Source: Microlunatus parietis
GTDB lineage: Bacteria > Actinomycetota > Actinomycetes > Propionibacteriales > Propionibacteriaceae
DNA length: 64,000 nucleotides
NCBI RefSeq assembly: GCF_013407955.1
Contig: NZ_JACCBU010000001.1
Coordinates: forward strand, 2,976,001-3,040,000
Direction of reading: 5' to 3'
The notes beneath the pieces are model-generated. The model was not told where the DNA came from. It did no database searches and was given only the letters and a program-made list of their open reading frames with translations. The number at the start of each line of letters is the position of its first letter. Position 1 is the stretch's first letter. Shown here piece after piece: positions 24,839-32,645 of the stretch. The position numbers were made by a program, and so were the translations under genes.

Positions 24839-25364
24839 GGAGGAACAGCACGTCCTGGGCCAGCCGCCGGAACCCTACGGACTCGTCGCCGGCCAACCGA
24901 CGTCCGATGGCCACGACCGCGGTCCGCCGGCTGCTGACGATGATCAACTCGGTGCCGTCCGAGCCCTCCGCCATGATCACGGACGAGTCGCCGCTCGGCC
25001 GGTCCAGTTCCACCAGGTCCGGGATCCGGTGCAACCGTGCCACGCGGAGCAGGGTCACGGCGGGATCGTCGACGTTGCCGATCACCTTGATCGATACCTG
25101 CGCAACGCCACGGTACGCGTCCAGTTGGGCGCGAGTTCGCTGCCGCGGCCAGGTCCAGCCGGCCAGCGGATCCAACGACAGCGAAACGGTCATCGCACCC
25201 GGAGTACTCAACCGGACGCCGTCGCCCTCGGCGATCTTCGTCGCCGGAATCGGGTTCGCCTCGGCCAGCCCGACCGGCACCAGCACCATCAGCAGCAGCG
25301 CGACCCAGCACCCGCCGGCAGCGATCAACTCGCGCGGGCCCGCCTCGGCCGAGCTTGCACCCAT
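24831..25364 (-). CDS. Membrane-anchored hypothetical protein
   Basis: About 177 residues from ATG 25364 (209 from a possible start at 25460). One N-terminal membrane helix (CWVALLLMVLVPVGLAEA) is followed by a soluble, presumably extracytoplasmic domain of about 130 residues: VRLSTPGAMTVSLSLDPLAG, VAQVSIKVIGNVDDPAV, GTELIIVSSRRTAVVAIG. I do not recognise the family. The 8-base overlap with the PrsW gene suggests a functional pair, for example a substrate or regulator of the protease. GGAGG directly precedes the chosen ATG at a spacing of 1, which is poor; the true start may be upstream. Confidence 0.6.
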   Translation of the reverse strand: MGASSAEAGPRELIAAGGCWVALLLMVLVPVGLAEANPIPATKIAEGDGVRLSTPGAMTVSLSLDPLAGWTWPRQRTRAQLDAYRGVAQVSIKVIGNVDDPAVTLLRVARLHRIPDLVELDRPSGDSSVIMAEGSDGTELIIVSSRRTAVVAIGRRLAGDESVGFRRLAQDVLFLHG

Positions 25365-25498
25365 GCCTCCATCGTGGTGTCCGGAGTCGGCCACGGCAAG
25401 CGTGCTGACCGGGTCGGCGGGATCGGGAATTCGGGTTGCGGGTTCGGCCGGGGCCGTCAATACTCCGGCAGGAGCGACGGAAGGTGGCCGGAGTGATC

Positions 25499-26368
25499 AT
25501 GCACGAGGGGCAACTCGAGATCGGCTCCGACCTGGTGCGGCGGCTGCTGGCCGAGCAGTTCCCGGACTGGGCCGGCCTGTCGATCACGCGAGTGCCGTCG
25601 CTCGGGACGGTCAACGCCTTGTTCCGGCTCGGCGACGAGCTCAGCGTTCGGTTGCCGTTGATGCCACATCACGGCGACGATCTGGCCCGGGAGCTTCGCT
25701 GGCTGCCGTTCCTGGCTCCGCGGCTGCCGCTCCGGGTCCCGCGAGCGGCCGCGGCCGGAACGCCGACGCCGGAGTTCCCGCACGTGTGGGCGGTCTACGA
25801 GTGGATCGCCGGCAGCCCGTACGACGACGCCGTGATCACCGACGAGGCGGCGGCAGGCGCCGAGTTGGCCGAGTTCGTGATCGCCCTGCACGAGACCCCG
25901 GTCGCGGCGGACGTGCCGCCGGCGGGCCGTCGCCCGCTCGCCGAACTCGATCAGGACACCCGTCGCGCGATCACCCAGTCCGACCCCGAGATCGACACCA
26001 GGGCAGCGATGCGGGCCTGGGACCGGGCCCTCGAGCTGCCGCCGTACCCGGGACCGCGGCAGTGGATCCATGCCGACCTGCTGCGTCCCAACCTGCTGGT
26101 CGACCGGGGCCGGATCGCCGCGGTGATCGACTTCGGCGGCACCGGCGCCGGCGATCCCGCGTTGGACCTGATCGCCGGCTGGGCGACGTTCGGCCCCAAG
26201 GGCCGAGCCGCGTTCGCCGAGCGGCTGCAGCCCGCCGTGGAGGACTGGGAACGAGCCCGCGGCTACGCCCTGCACCAGGCCGCGCTGATCATCCCGTACT
26301 ACCGGATCACGAACCCCGGCTTCGTCGTCCTCGCCGCCCGCACCATCGAGCAACTGCTGGCCGACTGA
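25499..26368 (+). CDS. Aminoglycoside phosphotransferase (APH) family kinase
   Basis: 289 residues, cytosolic. The protein-kinase-like fold is seen: a Gly/Asn loop (SLGTVNALFRLGDELSVRLP), WIHADLLRPNLLVDRGR (HxD...N catalytic loop) and AAVIDFGGTGAGDPALDL (metal-binding Asp). Family members phosphorylate aminoglycosides, choline, homoserine or other hydroxyl compounds; the substrate is unknown and resistance cannot be assumed. The start ATG 25499 is preceded by GGAG at 6 bases; the frame stays open further upstream. It is divergent from the PrsW operon. Confidence 0.9.
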   Translation: MHEGQLEIGSDLVRRLLAEQFPDWAGLSITRVPSLGTVNALFRLGDELSVRLPLMPHHGDDLARELRWLPFLAPRLPLRVPRAAAAGTPTPEFPHVWAVYEWIAGSPYDDAVITDEAAAGAELAEFVIALHETPVAADVPPAGRRPLAELDQDTRRAITQSDPEIDTRAAMRAWDRALELPPYPGPRQWIHADLLRPNLLVDRGRIAAVIDFGGTGAGDPALDLIAGWATFGPKGRAAFAERLQPAVEDWERARGYALHQAALIIPYYRITNPGFVVLAARTIEQLLAD

Positions 26369-26386
26369 CCGTTCGTGCCCTGGTGA

Positions 26387-26980
26387 TCACAGGCGGACCG
26401 CGAGTTCCAGTTCGCCGAGGGCTTCGTCGAGGGCGTCGCCGAGCTCACCGGACGGGGACTCGGCCCATCGCGTGATCACGTCGAAGGCCACGCCGAACAC
26501 CGATCCCGTCAGCGCGCGGACAGCTTGATCATCTTCGCTGCGGCCGGTGCGTTCGGCGATCAACCGGCCGATCACGGCCAGCCCGTCGGTGATCACGGTG
26601 AGGTTGGCCGCCAGCGCCTCCGGGATCAGCAGCATGCCGAGATCACGTTCCTGGCGGCCCTGCCGGTCCTCGGGTGACAGGTCGTCGAAGCAGGCCCGCA
26701 GGGCAGTCCGGAGCGCCCGCAGGGCCGTCCCGCCGGGCGACTGGGCCCGGAACTCGGCGGCCAACCGGTCGCCGAGCGGGTGGTGACCGACCAACTGCAG
26801 CAGCGCCTCCTTGGCCGGGAAATACCGGAAGACCGTGCTCGGCGCGACGTCCGCCGCGTCGGCGATCTGCTCGACGGTCGTCGAGTGGAAGCCCTGCTCG
26901 CGGAACAGCCGGAGGGCCTGGTCCTGGATCTCGATCCTGGTGCGCTCCTTCTTGCGCTCCCGCCGCCCGGTCTCGACCAC
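26387..26980 (-). CDS. TetR family regulator
   Basis: 197 residues. An N-terminal HTH (about residues 12-58: TRIEIQDQALRLFREQGFHS, VEQIADAADVAPSTVFRYFP) and a C-terminal helical ligand domain with an AcrR-like layout. It is divergent from the VOC gene at 27060, and an imperfect palindrome lies between them, so it probably controls that gene and itself. The ligand is unknown. It converges with the phosphotransferase gene, whose stop lies 18 bases away. Confidence 0.93.
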   Translation of the reverse strand: MVETGRRERKKERTRIEIQDQALRLFREQGFHSTTVEQIADAADVAPSTVFRYFPAKEALLQLVGHHPLGDRLAAEFRAQSPGGTALRALRTALRACFDDLSPEDRQGRQERDLGMLLIPEALAANLTVITDGLAVIGRLIAERTGRSEDDQAVRALTGSVFGVAFDVITRWAESPSGELGDALDEALGELELAVRL

Positions 26981-27002
26981 GTCGATTCACCACCTATAGT
27001 GA

Positions 27003-27030
27003 GAGTAGACTCCGAATTGAGAGCCTACTC
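27003..27030. promoter_or_regulatory. Probable TetR operator
   Basis: GAGTAGACTC and GAGCCTACTC form an inverted repeat with 9 of 10 bases matched, separated by 8 bases. It lies between the divergent TetR and VOC genes, 22 bases before the TetR start, a usual place for a TetR operator. Confidence 0.6.
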
Positions 27031-27059
27031 CGATTTTTGTCCTCGGGAGGGCGAACCCC

Positions 27060-28004
27060 ATGATCACCGGCCTGCACCACCTCGGCCACGTCGTTCGCGA
27101 CGCTGATGCGGCCATCGAGCGCTACCGAGCCCTGGGCTTCGACGTGCCACCCCCGACCTTTCCCGCCCTGCCCGCGGACGACGGCATGGTCCGCGCGTTC
27201 GGCGCCGGCAACACCCACCTCCGGTTCGGCCGTACGTTCGTCGAGCTCGCCGTGATCGCCGATCCCGCCGCGCTGCCGGCCGGCTCCCGGCTCCACCCGC
27301 TCGAGGCGCCGGCCGAGGCCCTGCCCTCGCTGCGGACCGCGATCAAACGAGACGACCGAGCGGCTCCGGGCGGCGCTGGGCCGGTTCGAGGGACTGCACA
27401 TCCTCGCCTTCGCCGCCACCGACGCGGACGCCGAGGCGAGCCGGCTGACCGCGGCCGGGATCTGGCACGGCGGCGTTCACCGGTTGCGGCGACCGCGACC
27501 GGCCGAGGCCGGCGGGTCCGCGGCGGCGACCGAGGCGGAGGCGATCGGCTACCTCGAACTCGAGCGGCCGGACCACTCACCCGAGGGCCGACTCGCGATC
27601 GCCGAGACCTCGGCCGCCGACGAGTCGGCGGCACACCCGAACGGAGCGCGAGCGCTGGCGGAGGTGCTGCTGTGCGTCCCGGACCACGAGCTCGACCAGG
27701 TGGCCGACCGTTACCGCGGATACCTCGATCGCGCCCTGAAGCGGCAGGGCGACGAGCTTGTCGCCGACCTCGGCGACGGCCGGCTGACCCTGGTCCCGCG
27801 GAGCAGGCTGGCCGCGGTGCTCCCGGGCGCCGCCGACCTGCCGACGCCGTCCTTCGCGGGTTATCTGATCACCGTCGATGATCTTGCGGCCACCGCGGGC
27901 CGACTCGATGATCATCGCGTCCCGTACGACGTCGTGCGCGGCGGTTGCAGGTGCCGGCCGACTGGGCGCTCGGCGCCGTGGTCGGCTTCCGTCAGGCACG
28001 CTGA
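27060..28004 (+). pseudogene. VOC family protein with two frameshifts
   Basis: The N-terminal module (MITGLHHLGHVVRDADAAIE through RLHPLEAPAEALPSLRTAI) is in one frame. Near 27340 the protein continues in the next frame (ETTERLRAALGRFEGLHILA ... YLITVDDLAATAGRLDDHRV). Near 27943 it returns to the first frame (LQVPADWALGAVVGFRQAR, then TGA at 28002). The two shifts compensate, so the total length (945 bases) is a multiple of three and the product would be about 313 residues. The middle stretch keeps good protein sequence for 600 bases. Either the decay is recent or the bases are wrong in the assembly. A TetR gene is divergent. Confidence 0.75.
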
Positions 28005-28008
28005 ACGG

Positions 28009-28863
28009 TCAGCGGAACCCTTCCTCCGGCTCGTCGCAGTGGTGCCGGCCGATCGGGATGATCGTCGGCGTCCGCGACACCGGGTCGGTGATGATCTTGG
28101 CCCGCATGCCGAAGACCCGGTCGACGTTCTCCGCGGTGATCACGTCGACCGGCTTGCCCTGGGCGACGATCTGGCCGTCGCACATCGCGATCAGGTGATC
28201 GGCGTAGCGGCAGGCCAGGTTGAGGTCGTGCATGACGATCACGATCGTGGTGCCGCGCCGCCGGTTCAGGTCGGTCAGCAGGTCCAGGACGTCGATCTGG
28301 TGGGTCAGGTCGAGATAGGTGGTCGGCTCGTCGAGCAGCAGCAGATCGGTCTCCTGCGCCAGCGCCATCGCGATCCAGACCCGCTGCCGCTGGCCGCCGC
28401 TCATCTCCTCGATCGGCCGCCCGGCCAGGTCGACGATGTCGGTCGCGGCCAGCGCCTCGGCGACCGCACGGTCGTCGTTGGCCGTCCACTGACGGAACCA
28501 ACCCTGGTGCGGGTAGCGCCCACGGCCGACCAGGTCGGCGACGGTGATCCCCTCCGGCGCCGTCGGGGCCTGCGGCAGCAGCCCCATGATCTTGGCAACT
28601 TCCTTGCTCGGCATCGTGGCGATGCTGCGCCCGTCCAGCAGCACCCGGCCCCCGGTCGGCGCGAGCAGCCGTGCCATCCCTCGCAGCAGGGTGGACTTGC
28701 CACAGCCGTTGGCGCCGATGATCACGCTCACCTGACCGGTCGGGATCTCGACCGTCAGGTTCTGGACGATCTTCCGCTCGCCGTAGCCGAGATCGAGATC
28801 GACGGCCTCCAGCGTGTGCTCGACCGCAGGCCGTACCTCGATCGGTACCTCCAGTGCGACCAT
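28009..28863 (-). CDS. Iron-siderophore ABC importer, ATP-binding subunit
   Basis: 284 residues. It has Walker A GANGCGKST (residues 50-58), signature MSGGQRQR (154-161), Walker B LLLLDE (174-179) and the H-loop VIVMHDLN, all intact. It groups with FecE/FepC-type ATPases that drive ferric-siderophore or heme uptake. It is the last gene of the three-gene operon that starts at 30995, only 3 bases from the permease stop. Transcription probably comes from the iron box there. No substrate-binding protein lies in the window near it. Confidence 0.94.
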   Translation of the reverse strand: MVALEVPIEVRPAVEHTLEAVDLDLGYGERKIVQNLTVEIPTGQVSVIIGANGCGKSTLLRGMARLLAPTGGRVLLDGRSIATMPSKEVAKIMGLLPQAPTAPEGITVADLVGRGRYPHQGWFRQWTANDDRAVAEALAATDIVDLAGRPIEEMSGGQRQRVWIAMALAQETDLLLLDEPTTYLDLTHQIDVLDLLTDLNRRRGTTIVIVMHDLNLACRYADHLIAMCDGQIVAQGKPVDVITAENVDRVFGMRAKIITDPVSRTPTIIPIGRHHCDEPEEGFR

Positions 28864-28866
28864 CGC

Positions 28867-29940
28867 TCATCCCCCATTTCCGACACGGTTGGAAACGATC
28901 AAGAGATAGATCAGGTACGGCGCTCCGATGGCAGCGGTCAGCACGCCGACCGGCAACTGCATCGGCAGCAGGTGCTGGCCGACGAAGTCGGCGGCCGTCA
29001 CCACGACCGCACCGACCAGCGCAGCCGGGATCAGCGCGACTCCGGTCCCCCGGGTCAGCCGGCGCGCGATCGGCCCGGACACGAAGGCCACGAAGCCGAC
29101 CGGCCCGGCCGCCGCCGTCGCGATCGCGGCCAGCGCAACCCCGAACAAGATCAACAGCAGCCGGTACACCTCGACCCGGATGCCGATGCTCTTCGCGGTG
29201 TCGTCGCCCAACTGCAGGCCGGACAGCGCCGCACCGGCCCACAGGGTCAGCGGCACGATCGCCGCGGTCAGCACCAGCAGCGGCACCATCTTGGCGTTCG
29301 AGGCACCGTTCAGGCTGCCGGTCAACCAGAGCAGGGCGACCTGGGCGTCGTTGACCTCGGCGCGGGTCATCAGGTAGTCGATCACCGAGGCGAGCATCGC
29401 CGCGATGCCAATGCCGACCAGGACCAGGCGATAGCCGGCCAGCCCCTTCCGCCAGGCCAGCACGTAGATCACGCCCGCGGTGATCACGGCGCCGACCAGC
29501 GAGATGCCGGAGACCGCGAAGCCGCCCAGCCCGAAGACCAGGATCGCCACCACCGCGCTGGCACTGGCCCCCGAGGTGATCCCGATGATGTCCGGGCTGG
29601 CCAACGGGTTCTTGATCATGGACTGGAAGATCGCGCCGGACATGCCGAAGCAGAGGCCGATCGCCATCCCGGTCACGACCCGGGGCAGCCGGAGGTCGTA
29701 CACGATGAAGTTGGTGGCCCGGGTGCCGCGCCCGGTCAGCGACGCGAACAGCTGCTGCGGCGAGATCGGGTAGTCGCCGACCACCATGCAGGCGACGAAC
29801 AGCCCGAGCAGGACGGCAGCGAGGACGAGCGACACCACGACGACCCGGCGGCGCAGCCGACGCCGCACCGAACGGACGACGCTGATCGTGCCGCCCAACG
29901 GAGCAGCAGCTTGGAAATGATCTTGAGTCGCGGCGGTCAC
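28867..29940 (-). CDS. Iron-siderophore ABC importer, permease (FecCD family)
   Basis: 357 residues, about 10 membrane helices. The FecCD hallmarks are LRLPRVVTGMAIGLCFGMSG, then NPLASPDIIGITSGASASAV (the loop that contacts the ATPase) and GPVGFVAFVSGPIARRL. It forms the second half of the membrane pore. The GTG start overlaps the stop of the upstream permease (GTGA, 29937-29940), so they are translationally coupled and probably form a heterodimer. The N-terminal 30 residues are cytosolic and Arg-rich (VRRRLRRR). Confidence 0.94.
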   Translation of the reverse strand: MTAATQDHFQAAAPLGGTISVVRSVRRRLRRRVVVVSLVLAAVLLGLFVACMVVGDYPISPQQLFASLTGRGTRATNFIVYDLRLPRVVTGMAIGLCFGMSGAIFQSMIKNPLASPDIIGITSGASASAVVAILVFGLGGFAVSGISLVGAVITAGVIYVLAWRKGLAGYRLVLVGIGIAAMLASVIDYLMTRAEVNDAQVALLWLTGSLNGASNAKMVPLLVLTAAIVPLTLWAGAALSGLQLGDDTAKSIGIRVEVYRLLLILFGVALAAIATAAAGPVGFVAFVSGPIARRLTRGTGVALIPAALVGAVVVTAADFVGQHLLPMQLPVGVLTAAIGAPYLIYLLIVSNRVGNGG

Positions 29941-30995
29941 AGGTCGGCCAGCTTCTTGCGACGGACCAGCGCGATGAACACCGGGGCTCCGATCACCGCG
30001 GTCACGATGGCGACCTGCACCTCGCCGGGCGGGGCGATCACGCGGCCCACGATGTCGGCCGAGAGCAGCAGGATCGGCGCCAGGATCATCGAGTACGGGA
30101 GGATCCACCGGTAGTCCGGCCCGGTGATCATCCGGGCCACGTGCGGGATGGTCAGGCCGATGAAGCCGATCGGCCCGCAGGCAGCGGTGGCGGCGCCGCA
30201 GAGCAGCACCACCGCGGCCGCGGACAGCACCCGGGACAGCATCACGTTCGCGCCGAGCGAGGTGGCGACGTCTTCGCCGAGCGACAGCGTGTTGAGCACC
30301 CGGCCGAGGACCAGCGCCAGCACGGCGCCGATCAACAGGAACGGCCCGACCTGGATCGCGACCGTGAGGTCGCGGCCGGCCAGCGCGCCGACCTGCCAGA
30401 ACCGGAACTGGTCGAAGGTCGACTGGTTGAGCAGCAGGAAGGACGTGGTCACCGCGCCGCAGGCGGCCGAGACCGCGGCACCGGCCAGCGCCAGCTTGAT
30501 CGGCGTCGCGCCCTCCCGGCCGAGCGAGGCGACGCTGTAGACGACGACCGCGGCGACCCCGGCGCCCAGGAACGCGAACCAGACGTAGCCGAGCACCGAG
30601 CTGATCCCGAAGATCGAGATCGCCAGCACCACGAACAGGGCAGCACCGGAGTTGACGCCGAGGATGCCCGGGTCGGCCAGCGGGTTGCGGGTGACGCCCT
30701 GCATCACCGCACCGGCCAGGCCGAGGGCGCCGCCGACCATCAGACCGAGCACCGTCCGCGGGATCCGGTAGTTCAAGATCACCAGATGGTCGGTGTTCTG
30801 CGCGTCGTAGCTGATCAGAGCCTGCAGCGTGGTGTCGAGGCTGATCGAGCGGGTGCCGACGGCGATGCTGAGGAAGCAGAGCAGAACGACGATGCCGATG
30901 CCGATCAGGACCCCGACCAAACGGAGCGACGTCCGCCGAAGCGGCGAACGAACCCCCGGTTGATCGGCGGCCTGCGCCACCGTCAACGTACTCAT
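29937..30995 (-). CDS. Iron-siderophore ABC importer, permease (FecCD family)
   Basis: 352 residues, 9-10 membrane helices. YRIPRTVLGLMVGGALGLAG, GVTRNPLADPGILGVNSGAA and GPIGFIGLTIPHVARMI are the family motifs. It is the first gene of the operon; its ATG directly follows a DtxR/IdeR-type box, so expression should rise when iron is low. With the next permease and the ATPase it makes a complete importer apart from the binding protein, which must be encoded elsewhere. Confidence 0.94.
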   Translation of the reverse strand: MSTLTVAQAADQPGVRSPLRRTSLRLVGVLIGIGIVVLLCFLSIAVGTRSISLDTTLQALISYDAQNTDHLVILNYRIPRTVLGLMVGGALGLAGAVMQGVTRNPLADPGILGVNSGAALFVVLAISIFGISSVLGYVWFAFLGAGVAAVVVYSVASLGREGATPIKLALAGAAVSAACGAVTTSFLLLNQSTFDQFRFWQVGALAGRDLTVAIQVGPFLLIGAVLALVLGRVLNTLSLGEDVATSLGANVMLSRVLSAAAVVLLCGAATAACGPIGFIGLTIPHVARMITGPDYRWILPYSMILAPILLLSADIVGRVIAPPGEVQVAIVTAVIGAPVFIALVRRKKLADL

Positions 30996-31013
30996 AAGGG
31001 AAGCCTAACCTGG
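30995..31013 (-). promoter_or_regulatory. DtxR/IdeR-type iron box
   Basis: On the minus strand CCAGGTTAGGCTTCCCTTA matches the known consensus TTAGGTTAGGCTAACCTAA at 14 of 19 positions, including the core AGGTTAGGCT. It ends at the start codon of the first iron-permease gene. Iron-bound IdeR/DmdR would repress the operon; this is inferred from the box. Confidence 0.8.
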
Positions 31014-31072
31014 ATCCAAACGTCGCGAAACTTGACGACTACGGAGTGGACCGAGACCCCCGTCACAGCACG

Positions 31073-31111
31073 CCTGGACAGTTGTCCAGGTGACTGGACA
31101 GTTGTACAGTC
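31073..31111. promoter_or_regulatory. Twin palindromic operators before the TetR/ABC operon
   Basis: First site CCTGGACA-GT-TGTCCAGG (31073-31090), perfect 8-base arms. Second site with arms GACTGGACA and TGTACAGTC around GT (31092-31111), one mismatch. The centres are 20 bases apart, two helical turns, so two dimers could bind on one face of the DNA. They end 20 bases before the TetR start, consistent with autorepression. Confidence 0.78.
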
Positions 31112-31131
31112 CCGGTCATGAAGGCATCGGC

Positions 31132-31761
31132 ATGACGGTACGACCACCGGAGGACCTCACAGCGCGGGCCCGGATCCGGGATGCGGCGATGGAGGTGTTC
31201 GCCGAGCGCGGCTGGAAGGCGGCGACGGTCCGGGCGATCGCGGAGCGGGCCGGCGTCTCGCCGGCCCTGCTGCAGCACCACTTCGGCACCAAGGAGCAAC
31301 TCCGGGCTGCCTGTGATGATCATGTCCTGGACTATCTGCGGCAAGGCGTCACGCTGGGTATCGATCAAGGACAGCTCGGCCGGCCCGCGTTCTCGACCGA
31401 GATCCACCGGTCCGCGCCGTCCGTCGTCCGCTACCTGGTCCGGGCGCTGGTCGACGGCTCGCCCGGCTCGGCGTTGATCTTCGAACGGATCGTCGAGCTG
31501 ACCGTCCCGTACCTGAAGGGGCGCGACCCGAACCTCGATCCCAAGATCAGGGCGGCCGTGTTCGTGGCGATGCGGCTCGGCCTGGTCGTACTGGGGCCGC
31601 AGCTGTCCACCCTGCTCGGGACCGAGTTGCTGTCCGAGCAGGGTGCCCGTACCGCCGGTGCCGCGATGCTCGACATCTTCGACCCGGAACTGTTCGACGC
31701 CTCGATCACCGAACAGGCCCGGCAGGCGGTCCGTACCGAAACCGCGGAGGAGGAACGATGA
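31132..31761 (+). CDS. TetR family regulator of an ABC exporter
   Basis: 209 residues. HTH at about residues 10-55: ARIRDAAMEVFAERGWKAAT, VRAIAERAGVSPALLQHHFG. The C-terminal domain is of the TetR_C type seen in regulators next to drug ABC exporters. ATG 31132 has GAAGG 7 bases upstream; an upstream start at 31090 would run through the operator. Its stop overlaps the ABC ATPase start (ATGA, 31758-31761), so regulator and exporter are one operon controlled by the twin operators. Confidence 0.93.
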   Translation: MTVRPPEDLTARARIRDAAMEVFAERGWKAATVRAIAERAGVSPALLQHHFGTKEQLRAACDDHVLDYLRQGVTLGIDQGQLGRPAFSTEIHRSAPSVVRYLVRALVDGSPGSALIFERIVELTVPYLKGRDPNLDPKIRAAVFVAMRLGLVVLGPQLSTLLGTELLSEQGARTAGAAMLDIFDPELFDASITEQARQAVRTETAEEER

Positions 31762-32645
31762 ACGACTCCGTGATCATGGTGTCCGACCTGATCAAGCGGT
31801 ACGGATCCGTGCTCGCCCTGGACGGCTTCGGGCTCGAGGTCGGGCCCGGCGAGGTGCACGGGTTCCTCGGCCCCAACGGCGCCGGCAAGACGACCATGAT
31901 CAGGATCCTGCTCGGACTGCTCCGGGCCGACTCCGGATCGGTCTCGGTGTTCGGGCTCGACCCGTGGACCGACGCGACCCCGGTGCACGCCCGGCTGGCC
32001 TACGTGCCGGGCGATGTGACGCTCTGGCCGTCGCTCACCGGCGGCGAGGTGATCGACCTGATCGCCCGGCTGAACGGCCGCCAGCCGGCCCGGCTGCAAG
32101 AGCTGCTGGAGCGGTTCGAGCTCGACCCGACCAAGAAGTGCCGCACCTACTCCAAGGGCAACCGGCAGAAGGTCGCCCTGGTCGCGGCGTTCGCCGCCGA
32201 GGCGGAGTTGTTGATCTTCGACGAGCCGACGTCGGGCCTCGATCCGCTGATGGAGCAGGTGTTCGGCGACGAGCTCGAGGCCGCCAGGCAGCGCGGCGCG
32301 ACCGTGCTGTTGTCCAGCCACATCCTGTCCGAGGCGGAACGGCTGTGCGACCGGCTCAGCATCATCCGGGCCGGCCGGCTGGTCGCCTCCGCACCGCTGG
32401 AGCAGCTGCGCGGGGCCCGGCACAGCTTCGTCACCGCGCAGCTGGACCGGCCGCCGCGACTCGAGTCGATCACCGGACTCGTGGACGTCGAGCTGGACGG
32501 CGGCAACCTCCGCTGCCGGGTGGAGCCGGCGGCGCTGGACGACCTACTGCGGGCGCTCGCCAACGCGGGGGTACGGGGAGTCACGATCACACCGCCCACC
32601 CTGGAAGAGGTCTTCCTCAGCCACTACCAGACCGCGCCTCGATGA
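31758..32645 (+). CDS. ABC exporter ATP-binding protein (DrrA-like)
   Basis: 295 residues. Walker A GPNGAGKTT (38-46), Walker B LLIFDEPTSGLDP and H-loop SSHIL are intact. The signature motif is altered to YSKGNRQK instead of LSGGQ, a variation I have seen in this subgroup. The C-terminal 80 residues form the extra domain common in exporter ATPases. It powers the permease encoded next (ATGA overlap at 32642-32645). The likely role is export of a drug or lipid, or self-protection; the substrate is unknown. Confidence 0.93.
   Translation: MNDSVIMVSDLIKRYGSVLALDGFGLEVGPGEVHGFLGPNGAGKTTMIRILLGLLRADSGSVSVFGLDPWTDATPVHARLAYVPGDVTLWPSLTGGEVIDLIARLNGRQPARLQELLERFELDPTKKCRTYSKGNRQKVALVAAFAAEAELLIFDEPTSGLDPLMEQVFGDELEAARQRGATVLLSSHILSEAERLCDRLSIIRAGRLVASAPLEQLRGARHSFVTAQLDRPPRLESITGLVDVELDGGNLRCRVEPAALDDLLRALANAGVRGVTITPPTLEEVFLSHYQTAPR

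Noticed and set aside
25499..26368. Aminoglycoside resistance gene
   Set aside because: The fold is APH-like, but the family covers many substrates and nothing in the sequence or context points to antibiotics.
27484..30114. A very long plus-strand open frame antisense to the iron ABC genes
   Set aside because: It continues out of the VOC remnant and runs opposite three well-supported genes. The translation is rich in Asp/His/Arg/Gln/Gly, typical of an antisense shadow in high-GC DNA.
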